NCBI GenBank assembly: GCA_030748495.1
Contig: JASMLX010000031.1
Location: 1-55,735, forward strand
DNA: 55,735 nucleotides
Source: Candidatus Poribacteria bacterium
GTDB lineage: Bacteria; Poribacteria; WGA-4E; UBA9662
Direction: 5' to 3'
The translations under genes were made by a program, and so were the position numbers. The notes under the pieces were generated by a model, which was not told the origin of the DNA, did no database searches, and saw nothing but the letters and a program-made list of their open reading frames with translations. This document shows positions 18,873 to 27,747 of the stretch, piece after piece (within the stretch, counting starts at the first letter, position 1; every line of letters starts with the position of its first letter).

Positions 18873-21800
18873 ATGCAAACAATCCGTCATACCTTTCGAG
18901 ACAAAGTCATACTGATTACAGGAGCGACCGGGTTTGTCGGTCAGCCGCTGGTGGCTAAGATATTAACCCATCTATCTAACGTTAAAAAGGTTTACCTCCT
19001 GATTCGAAGCAAAACTGGTAGAAACGGTTCGACGACCTCAGCTCAGGAGCGGTTGGAGTCGAAATTTTTTCCTTCCGATGTATTTAATCGTCTGCGGCAA
19101 ATCCACGGAGAGAACTTTGATTCTTGGATTCGAGGTAAAGTCTTTGCAGTTGAAGGTGATCTCAATAAGGATCGATTAGGTCTTTCTGATAGTGATTATC
19201 AGCGTTTGACTAAAGAGGTACAGATCCTCATCAACAGTGCTGCCATTGTTGAGTTCGATTCGCCGATTGATGATGCCGTACAGATGAACGTCATTTCAGC
19301 ACAACGAGCAGTCGAATTAGCAAAAAACTGTCCTAATGCGGTGTTTGTTCACATCTCAACGGCCTACTCCTGCGGTAGTACCCCCGGTAAAGTACCTGAA
19401 GAATTGCACCCCTCCTATGCTGATATTGCGAAACAACTAAAGGCGGAAGGGAAAAATATACCTGCGACGATCGAAGAAGAACTAGACCAGATGTTGTCTA
19501 TCGGGGTAGAGATTCGCAGCCGGACTGAATGGTCCAGCCCTGAACTCAAATCGGAACTGGTCGAAGCAGGGTTCAATCACGCCAAGTCACGGGGCTGGAA
19601 TGATATCTATACGTATACTAAGTACCTGGGAGAGCAGATCGTTACCCAAACCTGTGATGGCTTGTCAGTTGCGATTGTTCGTCCTTCAATCATCGAGAGT
19701 AGCCTGAAAGAACCTGAACCCGGATGGCTAGACGGATTGCGGATGGCAGATCCACTGATAATAGGCTACGGTAAAGGGCGTTTACTTGACTTCCCAGCCA
19801 AGAGAGATCTCCTTCTGGATGTGATTCCGGTGGATTTGGTGGTCAACGCAATTATTTCGGTTGCCACCCGAGCAATAGCAAACCCTTCGATTCGAGTGTA
19901 CCATGTTTCTAGTGGGGCCACCAATCCGCTCTCTTTTCAGTTTCTTTATGATAACACCAAAGCCTATTTTCATCAGCATCCGATGGAGGATCGAGATGGC
20001 CAATCGATCGTCCCCCATGAATGGAAATTTAGAGATCTAGCCACTTTTCACCGCTATTTCACCAGTAAGCAAAATCAAATCGAATCTACCAAACGATGGT
20101 TGAAGATGGCTCCGTTCAAATGGGCTAGTCGGAAAAGTCGGCAACTATCGCTCGTTCAAACCTCCTTAGAACGGCTACTTTACTATGTCAAGATCTATGG
20201 AGCGTACGTTCGATTGAGCTACGAATTTGAAACCGGTAAAACCCAGGGGCTTCATCAATCTCTAACAGCAGAAGAGCAGCAACTATTCAATTTTGATGCT
20301 TCTAATTTCGATTGGAAGCACTATTTACAACAAGTTCACATTCCAGGTATTAAGCGTTTTGTATTGCGGATGGAAGGCAGTTCTCAAATAGAGAAACAAA
20401 CAGTTGAGACTGGTCTCCCAATTGAGGGTAAAGATAAACTTACAAAGACGATTCCAGAGTTTTTCCAAACTATTCCAGATCTACTCTCTTACCAAGCACA
20501 AAAGACTCCCAATCATGTTGCGTTGCAGATCAAGCGGAACGATAAATGGATCTGCTATACCTATCAGCAGTGTGACCAACTCTCTAAAAGAATCGCTCAA
20601 CAACTTTGGAACAGTGGGTACCGTGATGGCGACCGTATCTTACTTTGGGCTGATAATCAACCTGAATGGGGTATCGCTTACTTTGCTTGTGCACAAATCG
20701 GTGTAATCGTAGTACCGGTTGACCGCCAAACCCCAGTCACTGAAGCCTATGCTTTGGCGAAATTTACGGAAGCTAAAGCCATCTTCACCACCTCGGATAT
20801 AGCGGAGGACCTCAGCGAAATCGGCAGTATGACTATAGAGGGCAGCCAACATAACAATAGTTTAGTGGGAATGCTCGAGATCGAAGTCCGTGATATTGGA
20901 TCGGAATGTCGGTTAGTCGGTACTGAAGAGGATACTGATTCGCCAGCAAGATCACCTGAGTCAGCAGCTACTCCTTCAGCCGAGATTAAGCCAGAGACAA
21001 TAGCCTCGATTATCTTCACCTCCGGCACTGCTTACAATCCGAAAGGCGTTATGCTATCACACCGAAACTTTATCGCCAATGTGCTATCGGTGGCCGAAGC
21101 CTTACCTCCTCAACCTGGAGAACGGTTCCTCTCAGTTTTGCCGCTTTATCATGCTTTGGAGTTTACTTGTGGTTTCCTGATGTCGATCTATAGCGGTTCA
21201 ACGGTGACGTACCTCAACTCTATGCGACCAAATGCGATTTTGGACACCATGCGAGAAACAGAGACAACGGTTATGATCGGTGTCCCCCGCTTGTTCAAGC
21301 TGATTTACGACAGTTTGCTGCGCTATGTAGTGAAGGTGCGACCTGATATATCACAAAATCAACTGACAGCAGACCAAATTGAACAGATCCATCAAGCATT
21401 GGGTGGCAAACTGCGAATCTTGGTTAGTGGAGGGTCAGCACTTCCAGATACGGTTTACGACAATTATCTTCAACTCGGTATCACTCTCTACCAAGGCTAC
21501 GGGTTGACCGAGACAGCTCCTGTCGTCAGTGTCAACCCTTACCAAAAGAGCAGAAAATCTTCTGTTGGGACAGCTTTGAGCGACGTCCAGATTGAGATTG
21601 ATCGACCAAATGCTGATGGAATTGGTGAGGTGATAATTCGATCACCTAGCCTAATGTCTGGATACTTCAATAATCCCAAAGCTACTGAGAAAGTTTTGTC
21701 ATCCGATACACTCTATAGCGGGGATCTGGGCTATTTCGATAGTGATGGTTATCTATACCTGACAGGGCGCAGCAAAGATGTTATTGTTTCTGGAGCCGGT

Positions 21801-23300
21801 AAGAACATCTATCCAAGGGAACTGGAAGTTTTGTACGGTGGCCACAATAACATCCAGGAGATTTGTATCATCGGCCAGTCAACTGACGACGAGATTGGCG
21901 AAGAGGTTCACGCCGTAGTTTTACCGACAAGCTTAGATGCCGAACCTAAAATTAGACAGCACCTTCGGTCTCGCGCCAACGCTCTCCCCTCCTACCAACG
22001 GGTTCATAAAATACATATTTGGCCGATCGCTACATTAGCTACAGAGTGTAACAATCTTTCGGCGGAGGAGTTGCCGAAAACCGAGGCCGGTCAAATTGAT
22101 CGAGAGTCGATTAAATTAGTTTTGGCGTCGCAATTCACCGATCAGGCTACCCCCCGATTTCTCAGATCAGAGTCTGTTCAACACCAAGTTGAAGACAAAC
22201 CGAGTCGAAAATCCTCCTTCTTGGTCGAGGCTCCTCAGTTGAGTCAAGAATCAGTAGATTCGGAGCAGTTGTCAGAGCCAGGACGTTTATCGCCTCCCAC
22301 CGTCTCCGTAGATCCAGGTGTCCCACAAACGCAATTTGATCGAATTGTGGCTGAACTGGCCAGGATCGCTCGTCTCCCGACCGATCAGATCCAGCCATCA
22401 ACAGATCTGGATGCAGATCTGGGATTGGACTCCTTAATGAAGATTGAGCTATTGCTGTTACTGGAAGGTGAATTAGGTCAGCCATTACCAGATGAGTTGG
22501 TTGTTGGAATTAAGACCGTAGACGATATTCTTAGAATAACGGAAACGGTTAAACAGTTAAATTCGGAAACAGAAAGTTCTCCCCCTACTCAGCAGTTGGG
22601 TGATCAAGTTCCAACTGAGTTTTCTTTTGAGGCCGAAATACCAGAAACAGTAGATCTTTCGATTGCCAAAATCTTTCGCTTTGGGATGCGTGTAGTTTAC
22701 GACCAGGTTTTTTCTATTCAGTGCCGTGGATTGGAAAATATCCCCAAGGGGAAAAAATACATCATCGCCGCTAACCATTCAAGCCATTTAGACACAGGAG
22801 CGATTCTGACTGTTTTGGAGAAAGAATCAAAACGGCTTAAAGTTCTCGGCGCTCGAGACTACTTCTTTACAAATCCCTTTAAGTCGTGGTTCTTTGGCCA
22901 GTTAATGAACGTGCTTCCACTGGATCGAACGGAGAATTTTCTGCAGGGGGTCCGGATTGCGCAAGAAGCACTCGATCAGGGATATACTTTGCTAATCTAT
23001 CCTGAAGGAACGCGTTCTATGACCGGCGAACTTCAGGAGTTTCGAGCTGGTTTAGGACTTCTAGCCTGCGAAGCAAAGGTTCCTATTATCCCAGCCTGTA
23101 TTAAAGGCACCTATCAAGCATTGCCAAAGGGACAAAATCTGCCTCATTCGAATCAAATTCAAGTGACCTTTGGAAATCAGGTTCAACCGATAATAAACAC
23201 CGGTAGTAGTGCACACGAGCAGTATAAGGAAACTGCCGACCATGTTCGGGCAGCAATTGTTAAATTACAGGAAGTAGATGATAAACTAAGATCTGACTGA
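18873..23300 (+). CDS. Multidomain ether-lipid synthase: acyl reductase, acyl-activating domain, ACP and PlsC (ElbD-like)
   Basis: A 1475-residue fusion. Residues ~10-400: fatty acyl reductase/thioester reductase domain with GATGFVG at 17-23 for NAD(P)H and YTYTKYLGEQ carrying the catalytic Tyr and Lys. Residues ~520-1090: AMP-binding acyl-activating domain with the ATP loop FTSGTAYNPKG near 712, YQGYGLTETAP near 875, YSGDLGYFDSDG, and the catalytic Lys in LPKTEAGQID near 1067. Residues ~1155-1240: acyl carrier domain, attachment Ser in LGLDSLMK near 1186. Residues ~1270-1475: PlsC acyltransferase with NHSSHLD (HX4D) near 1301 and YPEGTRS near 1377. The same order is known from Myxococcus ElbD, which takes part in ether-lipid synthesis. 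The enzyme could load a fatty acid on the ACP, reduce it to a fatty alcohol and acylate dihydroxyacetone phosphate. The ATG has only a weak ribosome site. Confidence 0.88.
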   Translation: MQTIRHTFRDKVILITGATGFVGQPLVAKILTHLSNVKKVYLLIRSKTGRNGSTTSAQERLESKFFPSDVFNRLRQIHGENFDSWIRGKVFAVEGDLNKDRLGLSDSDYQRLTKEVQILINSAAIVEFDSPIDDAVQMNVISAQRAVELAKNCPNAVFVHISTAYSCGSTPGKVPEELHPSYADIAKQLKAEGKNIPATIEEELDQMLSIGVEIRSRTEWSSPELKSELVEAGFNHAKSRGWNDIYTYTKYLGEQIVTQTCDGLSVAIVRPSIIESSLKEPEPGWLDGLRMADPLIIGYGKGRLLDFPAKRDLLLDVIPVDLVVNAIISVATRAIANPSIRVYHVSSGATNPLSFQFLYDNTKAYFHQHPMEDRDGQSIVPHEWKFRDLATFHRYFTSKQNQIESTKRWLKMAPFKWASRKSRQLSLVQTSLERLLYYVKIYGAYVRLSYEFETGKTQGLHQSLTAEEQQLFNFDASNFDWKHYLQQVHIPGIKRFVLRMEGSSQIEKQTVETGLPIEGKDKLTKTIPEFFQTIPDLLSYQAQKTPNHVALQIKRNDKWICYTYQQCDQLSKRIAQQLWNSGYRDGDRILLWADNQPEWGIAYFACAQIGVIVVPVDRQTPVTEAYALAKFTEAKAIFTTSDIAEDLSEIGSMTIEGSQHNNSLVGMLEIEVRDIGSECRLVGTEEDTDSPARSPESAATPSAEIKPETIASIIFTSGTAYNPKGVMLSHRNFIANVLSVAEALPPQPGERFLSVLPLYHALEFTCGFLMSIYSGSTVTYLNSMRPNAILDTMRETETTVMIGVPRLFKLIYDSLLRYVVKVRPDISQNQLTADQIEQIHQALGGKLRILVSGGSALPDTVYDNYLQLGITLYQGYGLTETAPVVSVNPYQKSRKSSVGTALSDVQIEIDRPNADGIGEVIIRSPSLMSGYFNNPKATEKVLSSDTLYSGDLGYFDSDGYLYLTGRSKDVIVSGAGKNIYPRELEVLYGGHNNIQEICIIGQSTDDEIGEEVHAVVLPTSLDAEPKIRQHLRSRANALPSYQRVHKIHIWPIATLATECNNLSAEELPKTEAGQIDRESIKLVLASQFTDQATPRFLRSESVQHQVEDKPSRKSSFLVEAPQLSQESVDSEQLSEPGRLSPPTVSVDPGVPQTQFDRIVAELARIARLPTDQIQPSTDLDADLGLDSLMKIELLLLLEGELGQPLPDELVVGIKTVDDILRITETVKQLNSETESSPPTQQLGDQVPTEFSFEAEIPETVDLSIAKIFRFGMRVVYDQVFSIQCRGLENIPKGKKYIIAANHSSHLDTGAILTVLEKESKRLKVLGARDYFFTNPFKSWFFGQLMNVLPLDRTENFLQGVRIAQEALDQGYTLLIYPEGTRSMTGELQEFRAGLGLLACEAKVPIIPACIKGTYQALPKGQNLPHSNQIQVTFGNQVQPIINTGSSAHEQYKETADHVRAAIVKLQEVDDKLRSD

Positions 23301-23367
23301 AGGTGGTAGAGACGCCGTACGCAACGCCTCTGCTTCTCAATCCTTAATTGTCATGCAAGGATAAGAT

Positions 23368-25122
23368 ATGGCTGAACAGAAATTCTTCGCTACGAAAGAT
23401 GAGACTTGGGGGCACAAATGGGGTTTTCAGGACTCACAATTTATTTTGCATCCGGACCGAACCATCACTCTTTCGGGAAATCGGTACGAACTCTGTGGCG
23501 TAGTTATGCCCGATTTTATTCCTTATGTAGAAGAATCACTACAAATCAGATTAGACCCAGACGACATTCTACCCGAAGTTGAACGAAAGCCAGTTCAACC
23601 GCCTAGATCCAATCCGGCTTTTATCGACGCTGTGGTAGCCACTTTCCCCGAAGATCGTTACACGCTTGATGATACTGAACGACTGCTCCATAGTCACGGG
23701 CAAACCACCTCTGAGGAGGTTTTTAAAATCCTCTATCACCGAGTCGACAAAACTATCGATATGGTGTTTTACGTCGAATCGGAAGAAGAGGTGGCAGAAC
23801 TAATTCGATTGGCAGAGGAATACGGTGTTTGCCTGATTCCTTTTGGTGGCGGCACCAGCGTTAGTAGTGCTCTGAAATTGCCTGATTTAGAAACAAGAAT
23901 GATTGTGGCTGTGGATATCCGCCGCATGAATAAAATTGAGTGGATCAACGCAGATGACCGTCGAGCCTGCATTCAAGCTGGGATCACCGGCAAGCAGATG
24001 GAAGAAGAATTAGCTCAACATGGTTATATGGTCGGCCATGAGCCCGACAGCGTCGAGTTTTCGACCCTGGGAGGTTGGATTGCTACCCAAGCTAGCGGCA
24101 TGAAGAAAAATCGATATGGAAATATCGAAGATATCATCGAAAATATAACAGTGATCACACCTCGAGGTATATTAGAACAGACAGAACCAACAACCAGGGT
24201 TTCGATGGGCATGCGACCTCACAATCTACTGTTTGGTAGCGAAGGCAATCTGGGGATTATCACTAAAGCCGTAGTTAGGATTCACCAATTACCGGAGGTA
24301 CAAGAGTATGCTTCAGCAGTCTTTCCAACCTGGGATCAAGGGGTTGCTTTTCTGCATAATCTTTCTCAAACCAACTACGTACCGGCCAGTGTTCGTCTGG
24401 TTGACAATATCCAATTCCGCTTCGGACAAGCACTAAAACCGAAGTCTGAAGGTCTGAAAAAGGCCATGTCCAGCCTTCAGAAATTTGTCGTTTTGAACTT
24501 GAAAGGATTAGATCCGTATAAAATGTGTGCAGCCACTTTTGTTATGGAAGGTGAAGCCCGGGAGGTAGCTTACCAAAAACAGAATCTATTGCAATTGGCT
24601 AAACAGCATCAAGGTCTTGCGGCCGGCCCTGAAAACGGCAAAAGGGGCTACATGCTGACCTTTGCCATCGCCTATATTCGTGACTTCTTATCCAATTACC
24701 ACATTATTGGTGAAACGATGGAGACTTCAGTTCCATGGAGCAAAATCTCCGAAGTCTGCCAGGTTGCAACTGATAAGCTGTTTGAATTGCACGACAAGCA
24801 TAATATTCCAGGCAGACCTTACCTCTCTTATCGTATTCCTCAGATCTATCACACAGGCGTCTGTATCTACTTTATGTTTGGTATGTATATGAAAGGAATC
24901 AATCAACCAGAGGATGTCTTTGGGAGTATTGAACACGCCATGCGTCAGGTAATTATGGATCATGGTGGATCGATTTCCCATCATCATGGTGTTGGCAAGC
25001 TACGAAAAGACTTTTTACCCCAAATACACTCACCGGCTAGTATTGAATTGTTGAAAGAAGTTAAGGCTTTCCACGATCCAAATAACGTTTTTGGTATCCG
25101 AAACAACGTTTTCGCTGAATGA
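23368..25122 (+). CDS. agps: Alkyldihydroxyacetonephosphate synthase (AGPS-like, FAD)
   Basis: This 584-residue flavoenzyme replaces the acyl chain of acyl-DHAP with a fatty alcohol, the step that makes the ether bond. It carries the FAD-binding PCMH domain (VCLIPFGGGTSVSSALK) and the AGPS signature GHEPDSVEFSTLGGW followed by ASGMKKNRYGNIED, which is almost the same as in mammalian AGPS. The C-terminal SHHHGVGKLRKDF has the triple histidine known to be essential in the eukaryotic enzyme. No peroxisomal targeting signal or membrane helix is present. It lies 67 bases after the multidomain synthase and 10 bases before a short-chain reductase, so an operon is likely. Other FAD-linked oxidases such as GlcD lack the SHHHGVGKLRK end, so the call is firm. 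Confidence 0.94.
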   Translation: MAEQKFFATKDETWGHKWGFQDSQFILHPDRTITLSGNRYELCGVVMPDFIPYVEESLQIRLDPDDILPEVERKPVQPPRSNPAFIDAVVATFPEDRYTLDDTERLLHSHGQTTSEEVFKILYHRVDKTIDMVFYVESEEEVAELIRLAEEYGVCLIPFGGGTSVSSALKLPDLETRMIVAVDIRRMNKIEWINADDRRACIQAGITGKQMEEELAQHGYMVGHEPDSVEFSTLGGWIATQASGMKKNRYGNIEDIIENITVITPRGILEQTEPTTRVSMGMRPHNLLFGSEGNLGIITKAVVRIHQLPEVQEYASAVFPTWDQGVAFLHNLSQTNYVPASVRLVDNIQFRFGQALKPKSEGLKKAMSSLQKFVVLNLKGLDPYKMCAATFVMEGEAREVAYQKQNLLQLAKQHQGLAAGPENGKRGYMLTFAIAYIRDFLSNYHIIGETMETSVPWSKISEVCQVATDKLFELHDKHNIPGRPYLSYRIPQIYHTGVCIYFMFGMYMKGINQPEDVFGSIEHAMRQVIMDHGGSISHHHGVGKLRKDFLPQIHSPASIELLKEVKAFHDPNNVFGIRNNVFAE

Positions 25123-25132
25123 GATACTAATT

Positions 25133-25936
25133 GTGGACTTAAAGCAGAAAACAGTTATCATTACAGGAGCCTCATCGGGTATTGGCGCAACCTTAGCCCA
25201 AAAAGCTGGACAGCGGGGGGCGAGAGTGGTTCTGGCTGCTAGAAATGAATCTAAGTTGGATGTACTGGCAAAAACGATGTCGGATTCAGGTAGTAAAGTT
25301 CTGGCTGTCGTCACCGATATTACAGACCCATTCCAATGCCGTGACCTAGTTCTGCAAACGGTTGAAACTTTTGGCAGTATAGACATTCTAATTCTGAATG
25401 CGGGGATTAGTATGTGGGCTGTATTTGAGGAGATTGAGGACGTCTCTTTTTTTAAAAACCTGATGGATGTTAATTATATGGGAGCAGTATATTGCGTACA
25501 ATCTGCACTCCCTCACTTGAAAAAAAATCGAGGGTTGATTGTTCAGATGTCGACGGCTCAAGCTTTAATGGGTTTTCCTCACCATACGGGTTATGCCGCA
25601 TCAAAACATGCTTTACAAGGATTTCTAACTTCACTGGAAATTGAAATGCAGAAGTCTGTACGATTCTTACACATCTATCTAGGCTGGATTCGAGACACAA
25701 ATTTGCGACGAAACGCTTTTAGCCTACAAGGCCAGCCAATGGGAGAACAAAAGCGGTCGCATAGCAGTGAGTCTATCGGTTTGGAGGTGTGTACAGACGC
25801 TATTTTAGAGGCAATTGCTACCGATAAAAGGAAAATTTACCTGCCAGCTAAATTGGGTTTTATTCCTTTCTTAAATGCTGTTTATCCCAGTTTCCTGCGA
25901 CGAAAAGTTTCTAAAGCGGTACAAACTCAAACTTAA
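25133..25936 (+). CDS. Short-chain dehydrogenase/reductase, probable acyl/alkyl-DHAP reductase
   Basis: A classical SDR of about 267 residues. TVIITGASSGIGATLAQ binds the cofactor, LILNAGISMW is the structural NAG motif, MST carries the catalytic Ser, and YAASKHAL the Tyr-x-x-x-Lys pair. A weak hydrophobic region near the C-terminus (LGFIPFLNAVYPSFLRRK) resembles the membrane-associating tail of lipid-handling SDRs. I chose the GTG at 25133; an upstream TTG at 25091 would overlap the preceding gene by 32 bases. Its place directly after the alkylglycerone-phosphate synthase suggests reduction of alkyl-DHAP to alkylglycerol-3-phosphate, the job done in mammals by the SDR PexRAP (DHRS7B). That role is inference from context. 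Confidence 0.85.
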   Translation: MDLKQKTVIITGASSGIGATLAQKAGQRGARVVLAARNESKLDVLAKTMSDSGSKVLAVVTDITDPFQCRDLVLQTVETFGSIDILILNAGISMWAVFEEIEDVSFFKNLMDVNYMGAVYCVQSALPHLKKNRGLIVQMSTAQALMGFPHHTGYAASKHALQGFLTSLEIEMQKSVRFLHIYLGWIRDTNLRRNAFSLQGQPMGEQKRSHSSESIGLEVCTDAILEAIATDKRKIYLPAKLGFIPFLNAVYPSFLRRKVSKAVQTQT

Positions 25937-26160
25937 CAGTGGAAAAAAGACACTCATTTATAGTCTGTTGGATAGCCTAGAATTGTACTTATCGGAAGTA
26001 ATACTTAAGAAACGACTACAATTCCACCAAAGAACGGCTTCAGTTGATACTAAAACCCAGTGTTAAGGTTGCCGTTCCGCCGGTTTAAATACCTTTGGTC
26101 AAGTAGATTTATGCCTAACTCGTCTAACTAAAGGGTCACTAAACCAAAGAATAAGCCAGA

Positions 26161-27720
26161 ATGGCTGTACCAACCAAAGTTCTGATTATTGAAGACGAGG
26201 TCGCTTTTTGGAGTCATTACCAACGAAAGCTCTCACCACTAGGCTTAACTTTCGAGACGGCGGCTTCCCCAATGGAGGCCGCTGAAAAACTAACGGTATT
26301 TGTTCCCGACATCGTATTGTTGGATCTTTCCTTTGAAGTCCCCGAAGGCTACAGTTCAATGCAGGAAACGGAACAAGCGACCAAAGCCGAACATGCATCC
26401 ATTGTTAACGCTCCTTCGAGTTCTATTCACGACACGTCGCTTGTTTGGAAGGAAGGGGCATCTGCTTTAGAAGGTCTCACTTTTCTGTCTTATATTCGAC
26501 GCCAATGTCCGACGTCCAAAGTGATCGTAGTCACTGGAAATAGCGAGGTTGAGAATGCACTCGAAGCGGTTAAGCGGGGGGCTGCGGATTTCATCGAAAA
26601 AGGAAGCGGTTTCTTGGATGCACTCCTGTTTCGAGTTCAAGCCGTCAATGAGCGGTTACAACTGGAGAAACAACTTCGTCAACAGCAAGACTATGCTATT
26701 GACCGAATTGGCGGTTATCCTTATAGGGCAGGACAAATTATCGTTGGCACGTCAGAGGCGATGCGCCGAGTTTTCCACCAGATCGACCGTTTAGCCAAGA
26801 TCGAAGAAACGATTTTAGTTAATGGTAAGACCGGTACTGGTAAAGAGCTAGTTGCCCAGGCAATCCATTATCATAGTCATCGCTCAACTCAACTGTTCTT
26901 GCCGCTCAATTGTGCGGCCTTTCCCGAGGACTTAATTGAAGATGAGCTCTTCGGTCATAAACGAGGTGCTTTTAGCGGAGCGACTAGCGATCGTTTGGGT
27001 GCTTTTGAAGCAGCTGATGGAGGAACGATTTTCCTGGATGAGATAGGTGAAATGCCGTTGATGATGCAACCCCGTTTATTACGGGTACTGCAAGAAAAAA
27101 AGGTCAAGCGAATTGGTGAAAACCAAGAAAGACCGGTCGATGTAAGGATTGTTGCTGCGACTAATCGAGATCTAAAACAGTCGGTTTCTGATGGCAAGTT
27201 TCGGCGAGATTTATACTACCGCTTGAGTTCCTTACCAATTGGACTTCCATCTTTGCGAGAGCGCGAAGGTGATATCCGGCTGCTGGTTCAACATTTCACC
27301 AACATCTTCTGCCAGCAATACCAAATCGACCGATATTTTACGGTAGAAGCGGTGAGTTACTTAACCTCTCAGGTTTGGAACGGCAATGTACGGGAGTTGA
27401 GAGATACTGTCCAACGGAGCATTCTTTTTTCCAATAGCGAACCAATTTCTATCGGAGATATAGAATCAGAATCATCAATGGCTGGTAAGAGACAGGATGT
27501 AGATACTACCTCTGGTTCAGATAAGAGTTTACCTCAGATTAAGGGAGATCTAGGTGAACTGAATGATCTCTTGCAGATTAAGCCTTATGCTGAAGTTCGG
27601 CGTGCGTTTGAAGATTGGTACGTTAGGAAGGTTTATGAGTCTGCTGACGAGAATCAATCCCAGACGGCCCGTTTACTTGATATCGACCGTAATACGGTTC
27701 GACGGATTTTAAATCGTTAG
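26161..27720 (+). CDS. Sigma-54-type response regulator with extended receiver domain
   Basis: Residues 1-165 form a receiver domain: acidic pair Glu11/Asp12, phospho-acceptor Asp55 in DIVLLDLSF, and later VIVVTG and the conserved Lys in DFIEKG. About 45 extra residues, rich in Ser, Glu and Ala, sit between Asp55 and GLTFLSYIRRQ. Residues ~190-430 are the AAA+ domain with Walker A (NGKTGTGKE), Walker B (GTIFLDEIGEM) and the sensor region RIVAATNRD. The sigma-54 loop reads GAFSGA rather than GAFTGA. A Fis-type helix-turn-helix closes the protein (SQTARLLDIDRNTVRRILN). It would activate sigma-54 promoters after phosphorylation; no partner kinase lies nearby. It is convergent with ftsA, with only 27 bases between. 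Confidence 0.9.
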   Translation: MAVPTKVLIIEDEVAFWSHYQRKLSPLGLTFETAASPMEAAEKLTVFVPDIVLLDLSFEVPEGYSSMQETEQATKAEHASIVNAPSSSIHDTSLVWKEGASALEGLTFLSYIRRQCPTSKVIVVTGNSEVENALEAVKRGAADFIEKGSGFLDALLFRVQAVNERLQLEKQLRQQQDYAIDRIGGYPYRAGQIIVGTSEAMRRVFHQIDRLAKIEETILVNGKTGTGKELVAQAIHYHSHRSTQLFLPLNCAAFPEDLIEDELFGHKRGAFSGATSDRLGAFEAADGGTIFLDEIGEMPLMMQPRLLRVLQEKKVKRIGENQERPVDVRIVAATNRDLKQSVSDGKFRRDLYYRLSSLPIGLPSLREREGDIRLLVQHFTNIFCQQYQIDRYFTVEAVSYLTSQVWNGNVRELRDTVQRSILFSNSEPISIGDIESESSMAGKRQDVDTTSGSDKSLPQIKGDLGELNDLLQIKPYAEVRRAFEDWYVRKVYESADENQSQTARLLDIDRNTVRRILNR

Positions 27721-27747
27721 CTAACATCGGCAACGGGATCCACTAGA

